DNA from: Mucilaginibacter endophyticus
GTDB lineage: Bacteria; Bacteroidota; Bacteroidia; Sphingobacteriales; Sphingobacteriaceae
DNA length: 64,000 bases
Direction of reading: 5' to 3'
Assembly: GCF_003351025.1 (NCBI RefSeq)
Contig: NZ_QPCG01000004.1
Location: 664,244 to 728,243, forward strand
Shown here piece after piece: positions 42,030 through 49,888 of this stretch (the first letter of the stretch is position 1; every line of letters begins with the position of its first letter). The notes beneath the pieces were generated by a model. The model was given only the letters and a program-made list of their open reading frames with translations. It did not search any database and had not been told where the DNA came from. Position numbers and translations under genes: made by a program.

Positions 42030-43859
42030 TTAATTAACCATCCTTCCTGCAATATCTACCGACCGCGCAAACGGATTGAAAAACCTGTTGGCCAAAATAG
42101 CAAACTCGCGGCGGGTTACAGGGCGTTTCATATCAAAGGGAGATGTAAACTTATACTGTTCCTTCCATGCCTTTTGCATGGCAATTTCCAGCGTGTGCGG
42201 ATCGGTTAACGTGGTTTCGCTGATGAAGGATAGCAGGTTGCCTACAGTAAATACAGCGCCAGGCTTTTCTTTGTTGAACCATAAAAACCCGCGGGTGTAG
42301 GTTTCTTCCAGTGTTGGTTTAATTTCGGTAGTAGCCACCAACGAATCGGGCTGGAAAAGTAACCGAGTAGAATTACCCTCTGTTTTTTGTACCCCTTTTA
42401 ATAATCCTGACGTTCCTACCTGTTGTATCGCCCTGAAATAGGGATCGTTTGGTTTAATATCGGTAAAAGGCATAAGCCATGCTTTAAAATCAAGTAGTTC
42501 GCCCTGGATTATCCGCACGTTTAAATTTTGTGTAGTGGTTTTGAAAAACGCGCAATAGGCTGCTGTAGCTCCGGCCCCCTGCCCTATAGCCATTTGTACC
42601 GATGGGTACATGGTGCTTGCATTTACCAGATGCGTTACCGACATGGCTTTTTCGGTCACCAGCAAATTATCCAGATCTTTTAACACAATAGCCCCAAGCG
42701 GCACGCCATAAGCCGGGAAAGGCGGATAGTTTACTTTCGGAGCTCCTGCATCGGTATAATGCTGGCCCGGATAAGCATCGCCAACAGCAATTGCTGTGCG
42801 GTAAAGTTTCGATTCACGGTTATAAGGTTTGTACACATCATCCAGCATCATCCGTACCAAGCATTTTGTAGCACGACCGGCTTCGCGCAGATATGGAATA
42901 TATGGCAAATGATCGGGCGTAGTGAAACCTTCGTCGAGTCCAAGGTTTTTATAGCCGAGTTCGGTTTGCAGATAGTAGATCAATCCTAATGTGTGCAGGC
43001 GGGCTTTGGCATAAAAGGCATCCCGGTTTTCGGGCTTTAAATTATCGGCGGAAACCGGGAACTGGTTCCCGCATTCGGCCCATTTGATCATGTATTTATC
43101 ATTGGGCAGCTTGCCATCGGTAAGCATTTGCTTAATATTTTTTCCTTTAAGGCAGGCATAAGCCGAGGCATCATAGCCTTCGGGTTTGGGAATAGTTTTA
43201 TCGGCCGAAGCGCCAAAATCTTTCAAAATGGCAATCCAAGTTAAATCCTGTAATTGTACCGATTCGTTATCGGGTGCCATGTCTTCTGTAGTTTGTTTTT
43301 TACTGTCGAAACCATAAACAAAAGTTTCGCCTGCTTTGGCGGCAACATCACCGGTTTCGGTAGCGTCAATTACAACTTTAGCCTTTACAGTGGTTGTTTT
43401 CCCGTCGAGCGAAATGCTCACATCCCAGCCCGTACCGTCTTTTTTAATACCGGTAAAGGGAGTATTTAATTTTACGGTGAGATTTTTTACTGTATCTGTT
43501 ATTTTTTTGAGAATGGCGGCGCCGGTATAGGGTTCAAATCTTAAGGTGGCGTTATAAGTGGTATCATAACCTGGTGTTTTACTGTAGAAATCCCTTACCC
43601 TGCGCCTGAATTCGCCCCAGATCCCTGTTGGTAAATTGCGGTTGCCATCGACGATGCACATGCCGCCCGCGGTAATGCTGCCACCCAGCCAGGGGCCTTG
43701 TTCAACCAGCATGGTTTTGAGTTTGCTTCGCGCGCCCTGTATGGCCGCCGCTGTTCCGCTTGCGCCTCCGCCTATTACTAATATGTCGGTTTTAATGGTT
43801 TGTGCAAAGGATAGCGTACAGTTAAAAACTAAGAGTACAGCCAGTAGCTTTTTTATCAT
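42030..43859 (-). CDS. exported FAD-dependent oxidoreductase
   Basis: A 609-aa protein with a signal peptide (MIKKLLAVLLVFNCTLSFAQ) and a Rossmann FAD site DILVIGGGASGTAAA (Gly30-Gly35) with VEQGPWLGGSITAGG after it. Further family blocks are VVIDATETGDVAAKAGE and a late TMYPSVQMAIGQGAGATAAY. The C-terminal part (about 480-600) has an SLH-like or helical tail. This type of secreted flavoprotein is frequent in glycan loci of Bacteroidota; the electron donor may be a sugar. It is 18 nt from the convergent SGNH-type gene. Confidence 0.85.
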   Translation of the reverse strand: MIKKLLAVLLVFNCTLSFAQTIKTDILVIGGGASGTAAAIQGARSKLKTMLVEQGPWLGGSITAGGMCIVDGNRNLPTGIWGEFRRRVRDFYSKTPGYDTTYNATLRFEPYTGAAILKKITDTVKNLTVKLNTPFTGIKKDGTGWDVSISLDGKTTTVKAKVVIDATETGDVAAKAGETFVYGFDSKKQTTEDMAPDNESVQLQDLTWIAILKDFGASADKTIPKPEGYDASAYACLKGKNIKQMLTDGKLPNDKYMIKWAECGNQFPVSADNLKPENRDAFYAKARLHTLGLIYYLQTELGYKNLGLDEGFTTPDHLPYIPYLREAGRATKCLVRMMLDDVYKPYNRESKLYRTAIAVGDAYPGQHYTDAGAPKVNYPPFPAYGVPLGAIVLKDLDNLLVTEKAMSVTHLVNASTMYPSVQMAIGQGAGATAAYCAFFKTTTQNLNVRIIQGELLDFKAWLMPFTDIKPNDPYFRAIQQVGTSGLLKGVQKTEGNSTRLLFQPDSLVATTEIKPTLEETYTRGFLWFNKEKPGAVFTVGNLLSFISETTLTDPHTLEIAMQKAWKEQYKFTSPFDMKRPVTRREFAILANRFFNPFARSVDIAGRMVN

Positions 43860-43950
43860 CAGTTAAATTGAACAATCTACAGAACGCTAAAATAGGCCAA
43901 AAGCTTGTGGTACTATAAAATAATAACTAATTTAAATTTTTTTAACATTT

Positions 43951-44487
43951 ATGATGACAGATGAACAAATGAGATACCCAATCGGGAAGTTTGCGCCCCC
44001 GGCTTCATACACCGCCGAAGATATGCGTGGCTGGATTGAAGATATAGCCACCCTGCCGGGGAAGTTAAGGCACGCCATCACCGGGCTTAATTACCAGGAA
44101 CTGGATACGCCATACCGTACCGGCGGCTGGACAATACGCCAGGTAATTCACCATTTGGCCGATAGTCACATGAATTCTATCACCCGTTTTAAGCTTGCCC
44201 TTACAGAGGATAATCCAACCATAAAACCCTATGAAGAGGCCGATTGGGCGTTACTGCCCGATTATCGCCTGCCGGTTGAACCCTCATTAAAGATGCTTGA
44301 GGGCATTCACCAGCATTTTGTAGCCCTGTTTGAAAGTTTTACCGAAAATGAATGGGCCCGCACATTTGTACACCCCGCTTCGGGCGAAACCATATCGCTA
44401 AAAAAAGGCCTTGCTACGTATGCCTGGCACAGTAACCATCACCTGGCACATGTAACTGAAACGGTTAAGAGGTTGGTGAAAGTTTAG
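43951..44487 (+). CDS. YfiT-type DinB-fold protein (putative thiol transferase)
   Basis: A 178-aa cytosolic four-helix protein of the DinB superfamily, YfiT branch, annotated in relatives as a putative metal-dependent hydrolase or bacillithiol transferase. The three-His metal site is present at the same numbers as in B. subtilis YfiT: His67 (RQVIHHLADSHMNS), His160 and His164 (YAWHSNHHLAHV). Family marks PIGKFAPP at the start and YRTGGWTIRQV are intact. It stands alone on the plus strand. The thiol used by this organism is not known from sequence. Confidence 0.88.
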   Translation: MMTDEQMRYPIGKFAPPASYTAEDMRGWIEDIATLPGKLRHAITGLNYQELDTPYRTGGWTIRQVIHHLADSHMNSITRFKLALTEDNPTIKPYEEADWALLPDYRLPVEPSLKMLEGIHQHFVALFESFTENEWARTFVHPASGETISLKKGLATYAWHSNHHLAHVTETVKRLVKV

Positions 44488-44568
44488 TTTGAGGGGAAAG
44501 GATAAAGGTAAAAGGAGAAAGGTTTGTGCGTTGGATATTGAATCGTATACACCTTGTCAAAAAGAAAA

Positions 44569-44711
44569 TGTCATTTCGAATGAGCGGCGGGTGGGACAGC
44601 GTGACGGGGCGAAAGAGAAATCTTATACGCCCTGCAAAGCGACCATGTATGATGTATAAGATTTCTCCTCACCTCCATTGCACTATCCCCTACCGGATCG
44701 TCGAAATGACA
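44569..44711. repeat. 143-bp nested palindrome (TGTCATTTCGA / AATCTTATAC type)
   Basis: Outer arms TGTCATTTCGA (44569-44579) and TCGAAATGACA (44701-44711) are perfect. Inner arms AGAAATCTTATAC (44616-44628) and GTATAAGATTTCT (44654-44666) are also perfect, 13 bp. The inner word is shared with the terminator at 13463-13506. Confidence 0.85.
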
Positions 44712-44763
44712 GTGGTTTAATAAATAATCGTAACAACAATTAGGCTCCCGATAGCTACTCTCT

Positions 44764-45078
44764 ATGCCCAATCTCCTTTTCATTTGCAGTAAAAACCAGT
44801 GGCGAAGCCCTACAGCCGAAGCTTTATTCAGGAATCATCCTGAGCACAAAGCTTCATCGGCAGGGACGAGTGAAAAGGCGCGCGTGAGGATAAATCAAAA
44901 GATGATTGACCGGGCTGATGTGATCTTCGTGATGGAGCAGAAGCATAAGGAGATACTGAAACAGCGCTTCAGCATCAATGGAAAGCAACTGGTTGTGCTT
45001 GATATTGAAGATAACTACCAGCTCAATGATCCTGAACTGGTAGCTATTTTAAGAAATGTGTTAAGCGAATATCTTTAG
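44764..45078 (+). CDS. small LMW protein-tyrosine-phosphatase-like protein
   Basis: A 104-aa cytosolic protein with the phosphate loop C8-SKNQW-R14-S15 (CX5R) right after the first strand, as in low-molecular-weight phosphatases. The rest keeps HKASSAGTS, MIDRADVIFVME and LDIEDNYQLNDPEL, but it is about 50 residues shorter than classical enzymes. The catalytic acid usually lies in a DP motif; here NDPEL near the end is the candidate. Annotated in relatives as a LMW-PTP family protein of unknown target. Its end overlaps the convergent gene by 4 bp. Confidence 0.8.
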   Translation: MPNLLFICSKNQWRSPTAEALFRNHPEHKASSAGTSEKARVRINQKMIDRADVIFVMEQKHKEILKQRFSINGKQLVVLDIEDNYQLNDPELVAILRNVLSEYL

Positions 45079-46160
45079 TCTTCAAACGTTAGCAACGAAT
45101 GTTGCCCTGCCGTATGAAGATCCCGCCATACCTGGTTGATCTCCGTGTCAGGATTTGCCGCTGATAACCCGCAATAAGTATAAAGTTTATCTACGCTGTC
45201 TCTTGATACCATGGCCAGTTTGCGGCTCATGATACTAACTTCCTGCAAACCACTGTCGCCGGCCGATTCAAAGTTATTCCATGAATAATCCACCGCTTTA
45301 TAAAACGCAGCGCGGACCTCATTAACCAATGTGGTTTGTTCAGCCAGTAATTGTTGGATATATTCCTTTTGAGGATCGGTTAGCCTTGGGTTTTTCATGC
45401 GCTCATCGAAGGCTGATCCGCAGAGGTCAAGAAAATGAACCGCCAGGCCCGAAAGGTTGGCGGCAAGGGTAGCCTCGGCCAATTGTAAAAACGGGTAACG
45501 ATATAAAGGCTCCTTTACAACTGTATACTCCGGATCGATCCTGAAACAACGGTTTTTATCAACGTAAAGATCTTTTACCTCATAAGCATCACTCCCGGTG
45601 GCCATCATGCCAACATACTTCCATGCCGGGAAAACACTTATATCTTTCCTGTCAAAAACAAAAGGTAATATCAGCGGCTCGCCCTCGTTGTTTAAAACGG
45701 TTTCATCGCCGTTTTTGATGATGCAGTTTGCCGTGATATGTGTAGCATGATGCGCCCCGCTGGCATATTTCCAGGTACCGTTGATGATGTAGCCATCGCC
45801 ATTAATGGTACCTGTTCCGGTTGATGCGCCACTCCCGGCAAAGCATAATTGTGGGTTAGTCATGATCCCGGCCGCGAAATCGGCATTAAGAAAACCGCCA
45901 AACCAGCCGGCTCCGCTACACAAGGTTACTACCCAACCCAGGCTACCATTAGCCCAGGCCAGGCTTTCTTCCAGGCGTACCATTTGCGGTAAAGCTAATT
46001 GCAAGCCGGAATAAACTTGTGGGACTAAAAATTTAAACCAGCCCTGCTCATAAATAAGTGCCAGCTGGTCAGGTTGCAGTTTACCCGCCTGTTCGGCTGC
46101 CGGGGCTGCTTTCCTGATTATATCAACCCATTCGGGTTTTAAGTTTTGTGATGGATGCAT
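45075..46160 (-). CDS. acyl-CoA dehydrogenase-like flavoprotein
   Basis: A 361-aa protein of the acyl-CoA dehydrogenase fold, closest in feel to the class-D monooxygenase/HsaA-DszC side (N-terminal helices, LGWVVTLCSGAGWFGG, GDGYIINGTWKYASGAHHATH beta domain, C-terminal four-helix part). A catalytic Glu of true acyl-CoA dehydrogenases is not obvious. It starts 35 nt after the pnuC stop on the same strand with no terminator seen between, so it may be the third gene of the thiamine-regulated operon. The substrate is unknown. Confidence 0.75.
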   Translation of the reverse strand: MHPSQNLKPEWVDIIRKAAPAAEQAGKLQPDQLALIYEQGWFKFLVPQVYSGLQLALPQMVRLEESLAWANGSLGWVVTLCSGAGWFGGFLNADFAAGIMTNPQLCFAGSGASTGTGTINGDGYIINGTWKYASGAHHATHITANCIIKNGDETVLNNEGEPLILPFVFDRKDISVFPAWKYVGMMATGSDAYEVKDLYVDKNRCFRIDPEYTVVKEPLYRYPFLQLAEATLAANLSGLAVHFLDLCGSAFDERMKNPRLTDPQKEYIQQLLAEQTTLVNEVRAAFYKAVDYSWNNFESAGDSGLQEVSIMSRKLAMVSRDSVDKLYTYCGLSAANPDTEINQVWRDLHTAGQHSLLTFED

Positions 46161-46195
46161 TGTAAATCCCTATTTTTAAGTAGACCGCCTAACCT

Positions 46196-46828
46196 CTAAT
46201 CTCCAACCACTAATCTCTCCCGCTCCACCTGTTTCTTCCACTCAAAATATCCCCATATCGCTATAATAAACAGGAAGATGGTAAGCATGGCAAATAGGGG
46301 TAGTTTTTTATAAAACAATAGCGGAACCGCGAAAAAGTTGGAGATGTTCAGGAAAATCCAGTTCTCCATTTTGCGGCGGGCCAATAGCCACATGCCTGCC
46401 CATGCGGTTGAAGATACCAAAGCATCCCAGACCGGTACGTTTGAAGGTGTGAAATATTTGGCAGGCAGGTTTTTGATCAGGAAATAAAATACCACCCAGC
46501 CTATAACGCTAATGGCTATACTTATCACCCATTCATTTTTTGTGGAATAAGTAATTTTTACCGGGGGCTCATTGCGTTTCTTTATCCAGTAAATCCAGCC
46601 GTAAACGCTCATCACAATATAGTACCCGTTTAATAACGATTCGGCATATAAATGAACGTCCATCAGTAGGTATATGGATATGGCCGTGCCCAGGATACCC
46701 GCCGGGTATAGCCATATATTATTTACCCGGGCAAGCAGCACTTCGGTAACACCCAGCGCAACGGCAAGCCATTGCGGCCAGGTGGTTTCCTTTATTTGTT
46801 CAATGAATAAGTCTATCCAATGATTCAT
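46196..46828 (-). CDS. PnuC-type vitamin transporter, probably PnuT (thiamine)
   Basis: A 210-aa inner-membrane protein with seven to eight helices of the PnuC family, facilitators for nicotinamide riboside, riboflavin or thiamine that work with a trapping kinase. Conserved pieces are WPQWLAVALGVTEVLLARVNN-like start, NIWLYPAGILGTAIS, YGWIYWIKKR and NWIFLNISNFFAVPL. It starts 10 nt after a TonB receptor gene that lies behind a TPP riboswitch, so the cargo is most likely thiamine (PnuT, as first proposed from riboswitch regulons). A thiamine kinase gene is not in the window. Confidence 0.88.
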   Translation of the reverse strand: MNHWIDLFIEQIKETTWPQWLAVALGVTEVLLARVNNIWLYPAGILGTAISIYLLMDVHLYAESLLNGYYIVMSVYGWIYWIKKRNEPPVKITYSTKNEWVISIAISVIGWVVFYFLIKNLPAKYFTPSNVPVWDALVSSTAWAGMWLLARRKMENWIFLNISNFFAVPLLFYKKLPLFAMLTIFLFIIAIWGYFEWKKQVERERLVVGD

Positions 46829-46838
46829 ACCTGCTTAA

Positions 46839-49292
46839 TTAAAACCCTAAACTTAACGAAGCCATAAAGTTTCGCGGTGCCTGCGGGAAATAATAGTTGT
46901 AGTTAATTACATGGCCGCCCTCAATATCCGGATAGGTAGCACCGTTGTTTTCATACTTCTCGCTGAATATATTATTAACCTGCAGGCCAACAGTTATGTT
47001 TTTAACCGAGCGTACACTGAAACTGTACCTCAACCTCACATCGTTCACAAAAAAGCTGTTCAGCAAGCGGTTGGCAGCATAAGGATTAGCGGCATTATCC
47101 GGCGCTATGCCAAAACCTTCAGGATTGCGGTTCATGGTATTATCCAGGTATTGCTTGCCTACATATTTGCTGATAAAAGCGATCTCGCCGCCTTTGATAG
47201 GGCTATAACTGATCACACTTGAGCCTGTAAGTGAAGGTGAATAGGCAATATCTGTTTTGGCAAATGTTTCCTCAACCAAGGCCCCGTTATCGTAGTTAGA
47301 GAAAAACTGGTGATAGTTTTTGATCTTGTTGGTGCTTAAAGTAGCCGTAACGCCCCAGTTTAACTGGCTGGTAATTTTTACCTTACCGCTAAACTCTAAA
47401 CCGGCACGGTAGCTGTCCTTTACGTTAGTACGCACCGGGCTGCCTACATCATTCAGTGAGCCGGTTAATACCAATTGATTTTTATATAACATATAGAAAC
47501 CATTCAACTCGCCGCTGAAAACAGGTGAGCTAAAACGGTAACCGGCCTCAAAATCTTTCAGGTTTTCGGCTTTCGGGCGGTTTTGCGGAGGCGATTGTAC
47601 ATAGTCGTCACGATTAGGTTCGTGGTTACCTACAGCGAAGGAAGCGTACACATTGCTATGTTCGTTAAACTGATAGGTAACACCAGCTTTAGGATTAAAG
47701 AAGTTTAACTCCGCTGTTTGCTGTGCGTTGTTAAGGTTTTTGTCGATACCAAAAAACGAATAATTAATATGACGGTATTGCATATCGGCATACAGCAAAA
47801 ACTTGTCTACATGCCATTCGGCCCTGCCAAAAATATTGAAGTCTTTCTTTTTGGCATCATCGCGGTAATATTGATAATTAGGGCCAACACCTATGCTTTC
47901 TTCGGCAGAAATAATATTGCCATAGTGCGCACCTTTATATTCATTATAAGCACCGCCAAGGTTGAAGTTCAGTTTTGTGGTAGGCTGATATTTTAAGGCA
48001 TAGGTAACACCATAAAAATCGTTATTGAGCCACTGACGACGTACAAGATTGGTGGTTTTAATGGTATCGGTGCCATAAATAACAGGCGTTAATCCATAGT
48101 TACTAACGTCGTCGTCTTTTTTATATTCCTCATAGTAGCCTTCGCCATGGGTATAGTGTAAGGCTCCGCTGAATGATAGTTTATCCGAAAACTTTTTATC
48201 ATACAATAACTGGTAGTGGTTTTGCAGGTAATCGTCAACTTCGTCTTTATAAAACGCGTTGTTGCCCATATAGCCCAATTCGTTATAAGTGCGGTTATCC
48301 GGGCGGGTATCATCGCCTATCACGTAATCGGCCACGCCGTTCCAGGCTTGATAAGTACGCTCATGGCCCGAGAACACATTTAATCTTAAAGTACTGTTAT
48401 CGCCATAATAAGCGCCGCTCACAAAAAATGATTTTAACCGGGCAGATGCACGGGCGATATACCCGTCGGAACGGATACGGGACAAGCGGCCATCAATACT
48501 AAACCTGCCACCAAGCAAGCCTGTTCCCATGCTCACCGTGTTTTTTACCGAACCGTATGAACCTGCCGAATTATCAAGCTGGGCATACGCGGTGTCCCGG
48601 CGGGTTGCTGTTTGTACGTTGATGCTACCGCCAAAAGCGCCTGCGCCGTTAGTTGAAGTACCCACGCCACGCTGAATTTGCAGGTTATTGATAGACGAAG
48701 CAAAATCCGGCAGATCGACAAAGAAAGCGCCCTGGCTTTCAGCATCATTCAATGGGATGCCATTAACGGTTACGTTGATACGTGACGCGTCTGAACCCCT
48801 GATCCGGATGCCTGTATAGCCAATACCTGTACCGGCATCAGAGCTAACTACTACGGATGGCGTTTGATTTAACAAATAAGGCAAATCCTGGCCGAAGTTG
48901 TTCTTTTCCAGGTCTTTTTTGCTGAGGTTGGTGAATGCCGTTGGCGAGTTTTTGCCTGCGCGGGTGGCAATTACCGTTACTTCGTCGGTAGTTAATGTTC
49001 CTGAGCCTAATGTAAAATCAAGAATCTTATTGGCATTGACGGCTTCGGTTATGGTTACGGGTTTATATCCTATATAGCTGACTTTTAGCGTATAGTTTCC
49101 GTTTTTTAAATTATTGAAACGATACTTACCGGCAGCGTCGGTGATGCTGTTTTGCTGCGGGTTTAAAATAGTAACAGTAGCGCCGGGCAGTGCTTCGCCT
49201 GATTGATTGGTCACTTTCCCCGAAATGGAAAGCTGGGCCGATGCCATAACAGGCAACAGCAGGGCCATAACGGCCACAAATAAATTTTTCAA
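46839..49292 (-). CDS. TonB-dependent receptor, probably for thiamine
   Basis: Outer-membrane receptor of 817 aa. Signal peptide MKNLFVAVMALLLPVMASAQ, a CarboxypepD-reg domain (about 22-95, ISGKVTNQSGEALPGATVTI), plug with TGIRIRGSDASRINVTVNG and RGVGTSTNGAGAFGGSINV, then a barrel ending RNFMASLSLGF. It lacks the SusC signature, so it is a small-ligand receptor. The gene lies behind a TPP riboswitch and is followed by a PnuC-type transporter, which points to thiamine uptake across both membranes. Confidence 0.9.
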   Translation of the reverse strand: MKNLFVAVMALLLPVMASAQLSISGKVTNQSGEALPGATVTILNPQQNSITDAAGKYRFNNLKNGNYTLKVSYIGYKPVTITEAVNANKILDFTLGSGTLTTDEVTVIATRAGKNSPTAFTNLSKKDLEKNNFGQDLPYLLNQTPSVVVSSDAGTGIGYTGIRIRGSDASRINVTVNGIPLNDAESQGAFFVDLPDFASSINNLQIQRGVGTSTNGAGAFGGSINVQTATRRDTAYAQLDNSAGSYGSVKNTVSMGTGLLGGRFSIDGRLSRIRSDGYIARASARLKSFFVSGAYYGDNSTLRLNVFSGHERTYQAWNGVADYVIGDDTRPDNRTYNELGYMGNNAFYKDEVDDYLQNHYQLLYDKKFSDKLSFSGALHYTHGEGYYEEYKKDDDVSNYGLTPVIYGTDTIKTTNLVRRQWLNNDFYGVTYALKYQPTTKLNFNLGGAYNEYKGAHYGNIISAEESIGVGPNYQYYRDDAKKKDFNIFGRAEWHVDKFLLYADMQYRHINYSFFGIDKNLNNAQQTAELNFFNPKAGVTYQFNEHSNVYASFAVGNHEPNRDDYVQSPPQNRPKAENLKDFEAGYRFSSPVFSGELNGFYMLYKNQLVLTGSLNDVGSPVRTNVKDSYRAGLEFSGKVKITSQLNWGVTATLSTNKIKNYHQFFSNYDNGALVEETFAKTDIAYSPSLTGSSVISYSPIKGGEIAFISKYVGKQYLDNTMNRNPEGFGIAPDNAANPYAANRLLNSFFVNDVRLRYSFSVRSVKNITVGLQVNNIFSEKYENNGATYPDIEGGHVINYNYYFPQAPRNFMASLSLGF

Positions 49293-49365
49293 AATGTGTA
49301 AAACAAAAATTTGAGTTAAACCATCTGCACGCCAGGGAGAAGCAGCAGTACACTTAACTTATTTA

Positions 49366-49568
49366 CCTTTATCCCTACGCCGGCATTATCCGGATCAGGT
49401 GTGGGGGGAAGTCGCGAGTCGGAAGTCGTTAGCCGGAAGTCGTGATTGACTTAAGACTTAGAACTTAGTACTTATGACTTACTCCCTGGGTATGATCTCA
49501 GCCCGTCTTTCAGTTTGGTAAAACAATCTGTAGTTTGTTTTGCAACCAAAGCAAGGCACCCCTTGAGA
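49366..49568 (-). ncRNA. TPP riboswitch (THI element) with expanded P2-P4 junction
   Basis: On the minus strand the conserved aptamer blocks appear in order: AAGGGGTGCC (49564-49555), GGGCTGAGATCATACCC (about 49504-49488) and ACCTGATCCGGATAATGCC then GGCGTAGGGATAAA (49400 to about 49367). These match the canonical GGGGTGC, CTGAGA..ACCC and CCTGATCTGGATAATGCCAGCGTAGGGA. The P3 arm is about 50 nt. Between the P2 3' strand and P4, where only a few bases are normal, there are about 85 nt of repeat sequence (49402-49486). A TAnnTTTG box (TATCTTTG, 49588-49581) sits just upstream. It leads to the TonB receptor start at 49292; no clear terminator follows, so control may be translational. Confidence 0.9.
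49402..49486. repeat. AAGTC-word repeat inserted inside the TPP riboswitch
   Basis: About 85 bp made of one half with words such as AAGTCATAAGTACTAAG, TTCTAAGTCTTAAGTC and another half with their rough complements (ACGACTTCC, GCTAACGACTTCC, GCGACTTCC). The halves can pair imperfectly into a hairpin. The same words occur at 53911-53960 and 54173-54213. Confidence 0.7.
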
Positions 49569-49591
49569 ATTGTATTGAGGCAAAGATATGT

Positions 49592-49858
49592 TTTGATTTC
49601 GGATTTTGGATGTGGGATTTCGGATTTTTGAAGAATATCTCCTGTTTACAATAAAGTTGCTACCAAAACGGGGCAGAATTTATAAGGGTCGCAAAGACGC
49701 TACTACGTAAAGCATGCCTTTCGCCTTTGCGCAAAAAATCTAATTGAAATCTTACCAATCCATCAACGGTAAACTACCTTTTTATCCCCTTTATTGGCTT
49801 TTAAATTAACAGGTTACTAAATTCGAAATCCAAAATCCGAAATCCGAAATCAAAATCC
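49592..49858. repeat. inverted copies of the ATTTCGGATTTTGGAT repeat
   Basis: TTTGATTTCGGATTTTGGAT.. (49592-49630) faces ..CCAAAATCCGAAATCCGAAATCAAAATCC (ending 49858). The arms are made of the word ATTTCGGATTT in tandem. The element spans most of the gap between the riboswitch and aspS, so the aspS promoter (a near box TACTTTAG at about 49859) is at its edge. Confidence 0.65.
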
Positions 49859-49888
49859 TACTTTAGCAAACTTTTATAAAACATTGCT

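Noticed and set aside
45075..45078. Truncation at the convergent overlap of the phosphatase-like and flavoprotein genes
   Set aside because: Both ends have proper stops and plausible C-termini; a 4-bp tail-to-tail overlap is common.
49293..49888. tRNA or a second riboswitch in the aspS upstream region
   Set aside because: Only the TPP element on the minus strand matches conserved blocks; the remainder is ATTTCGGATTT repeat.
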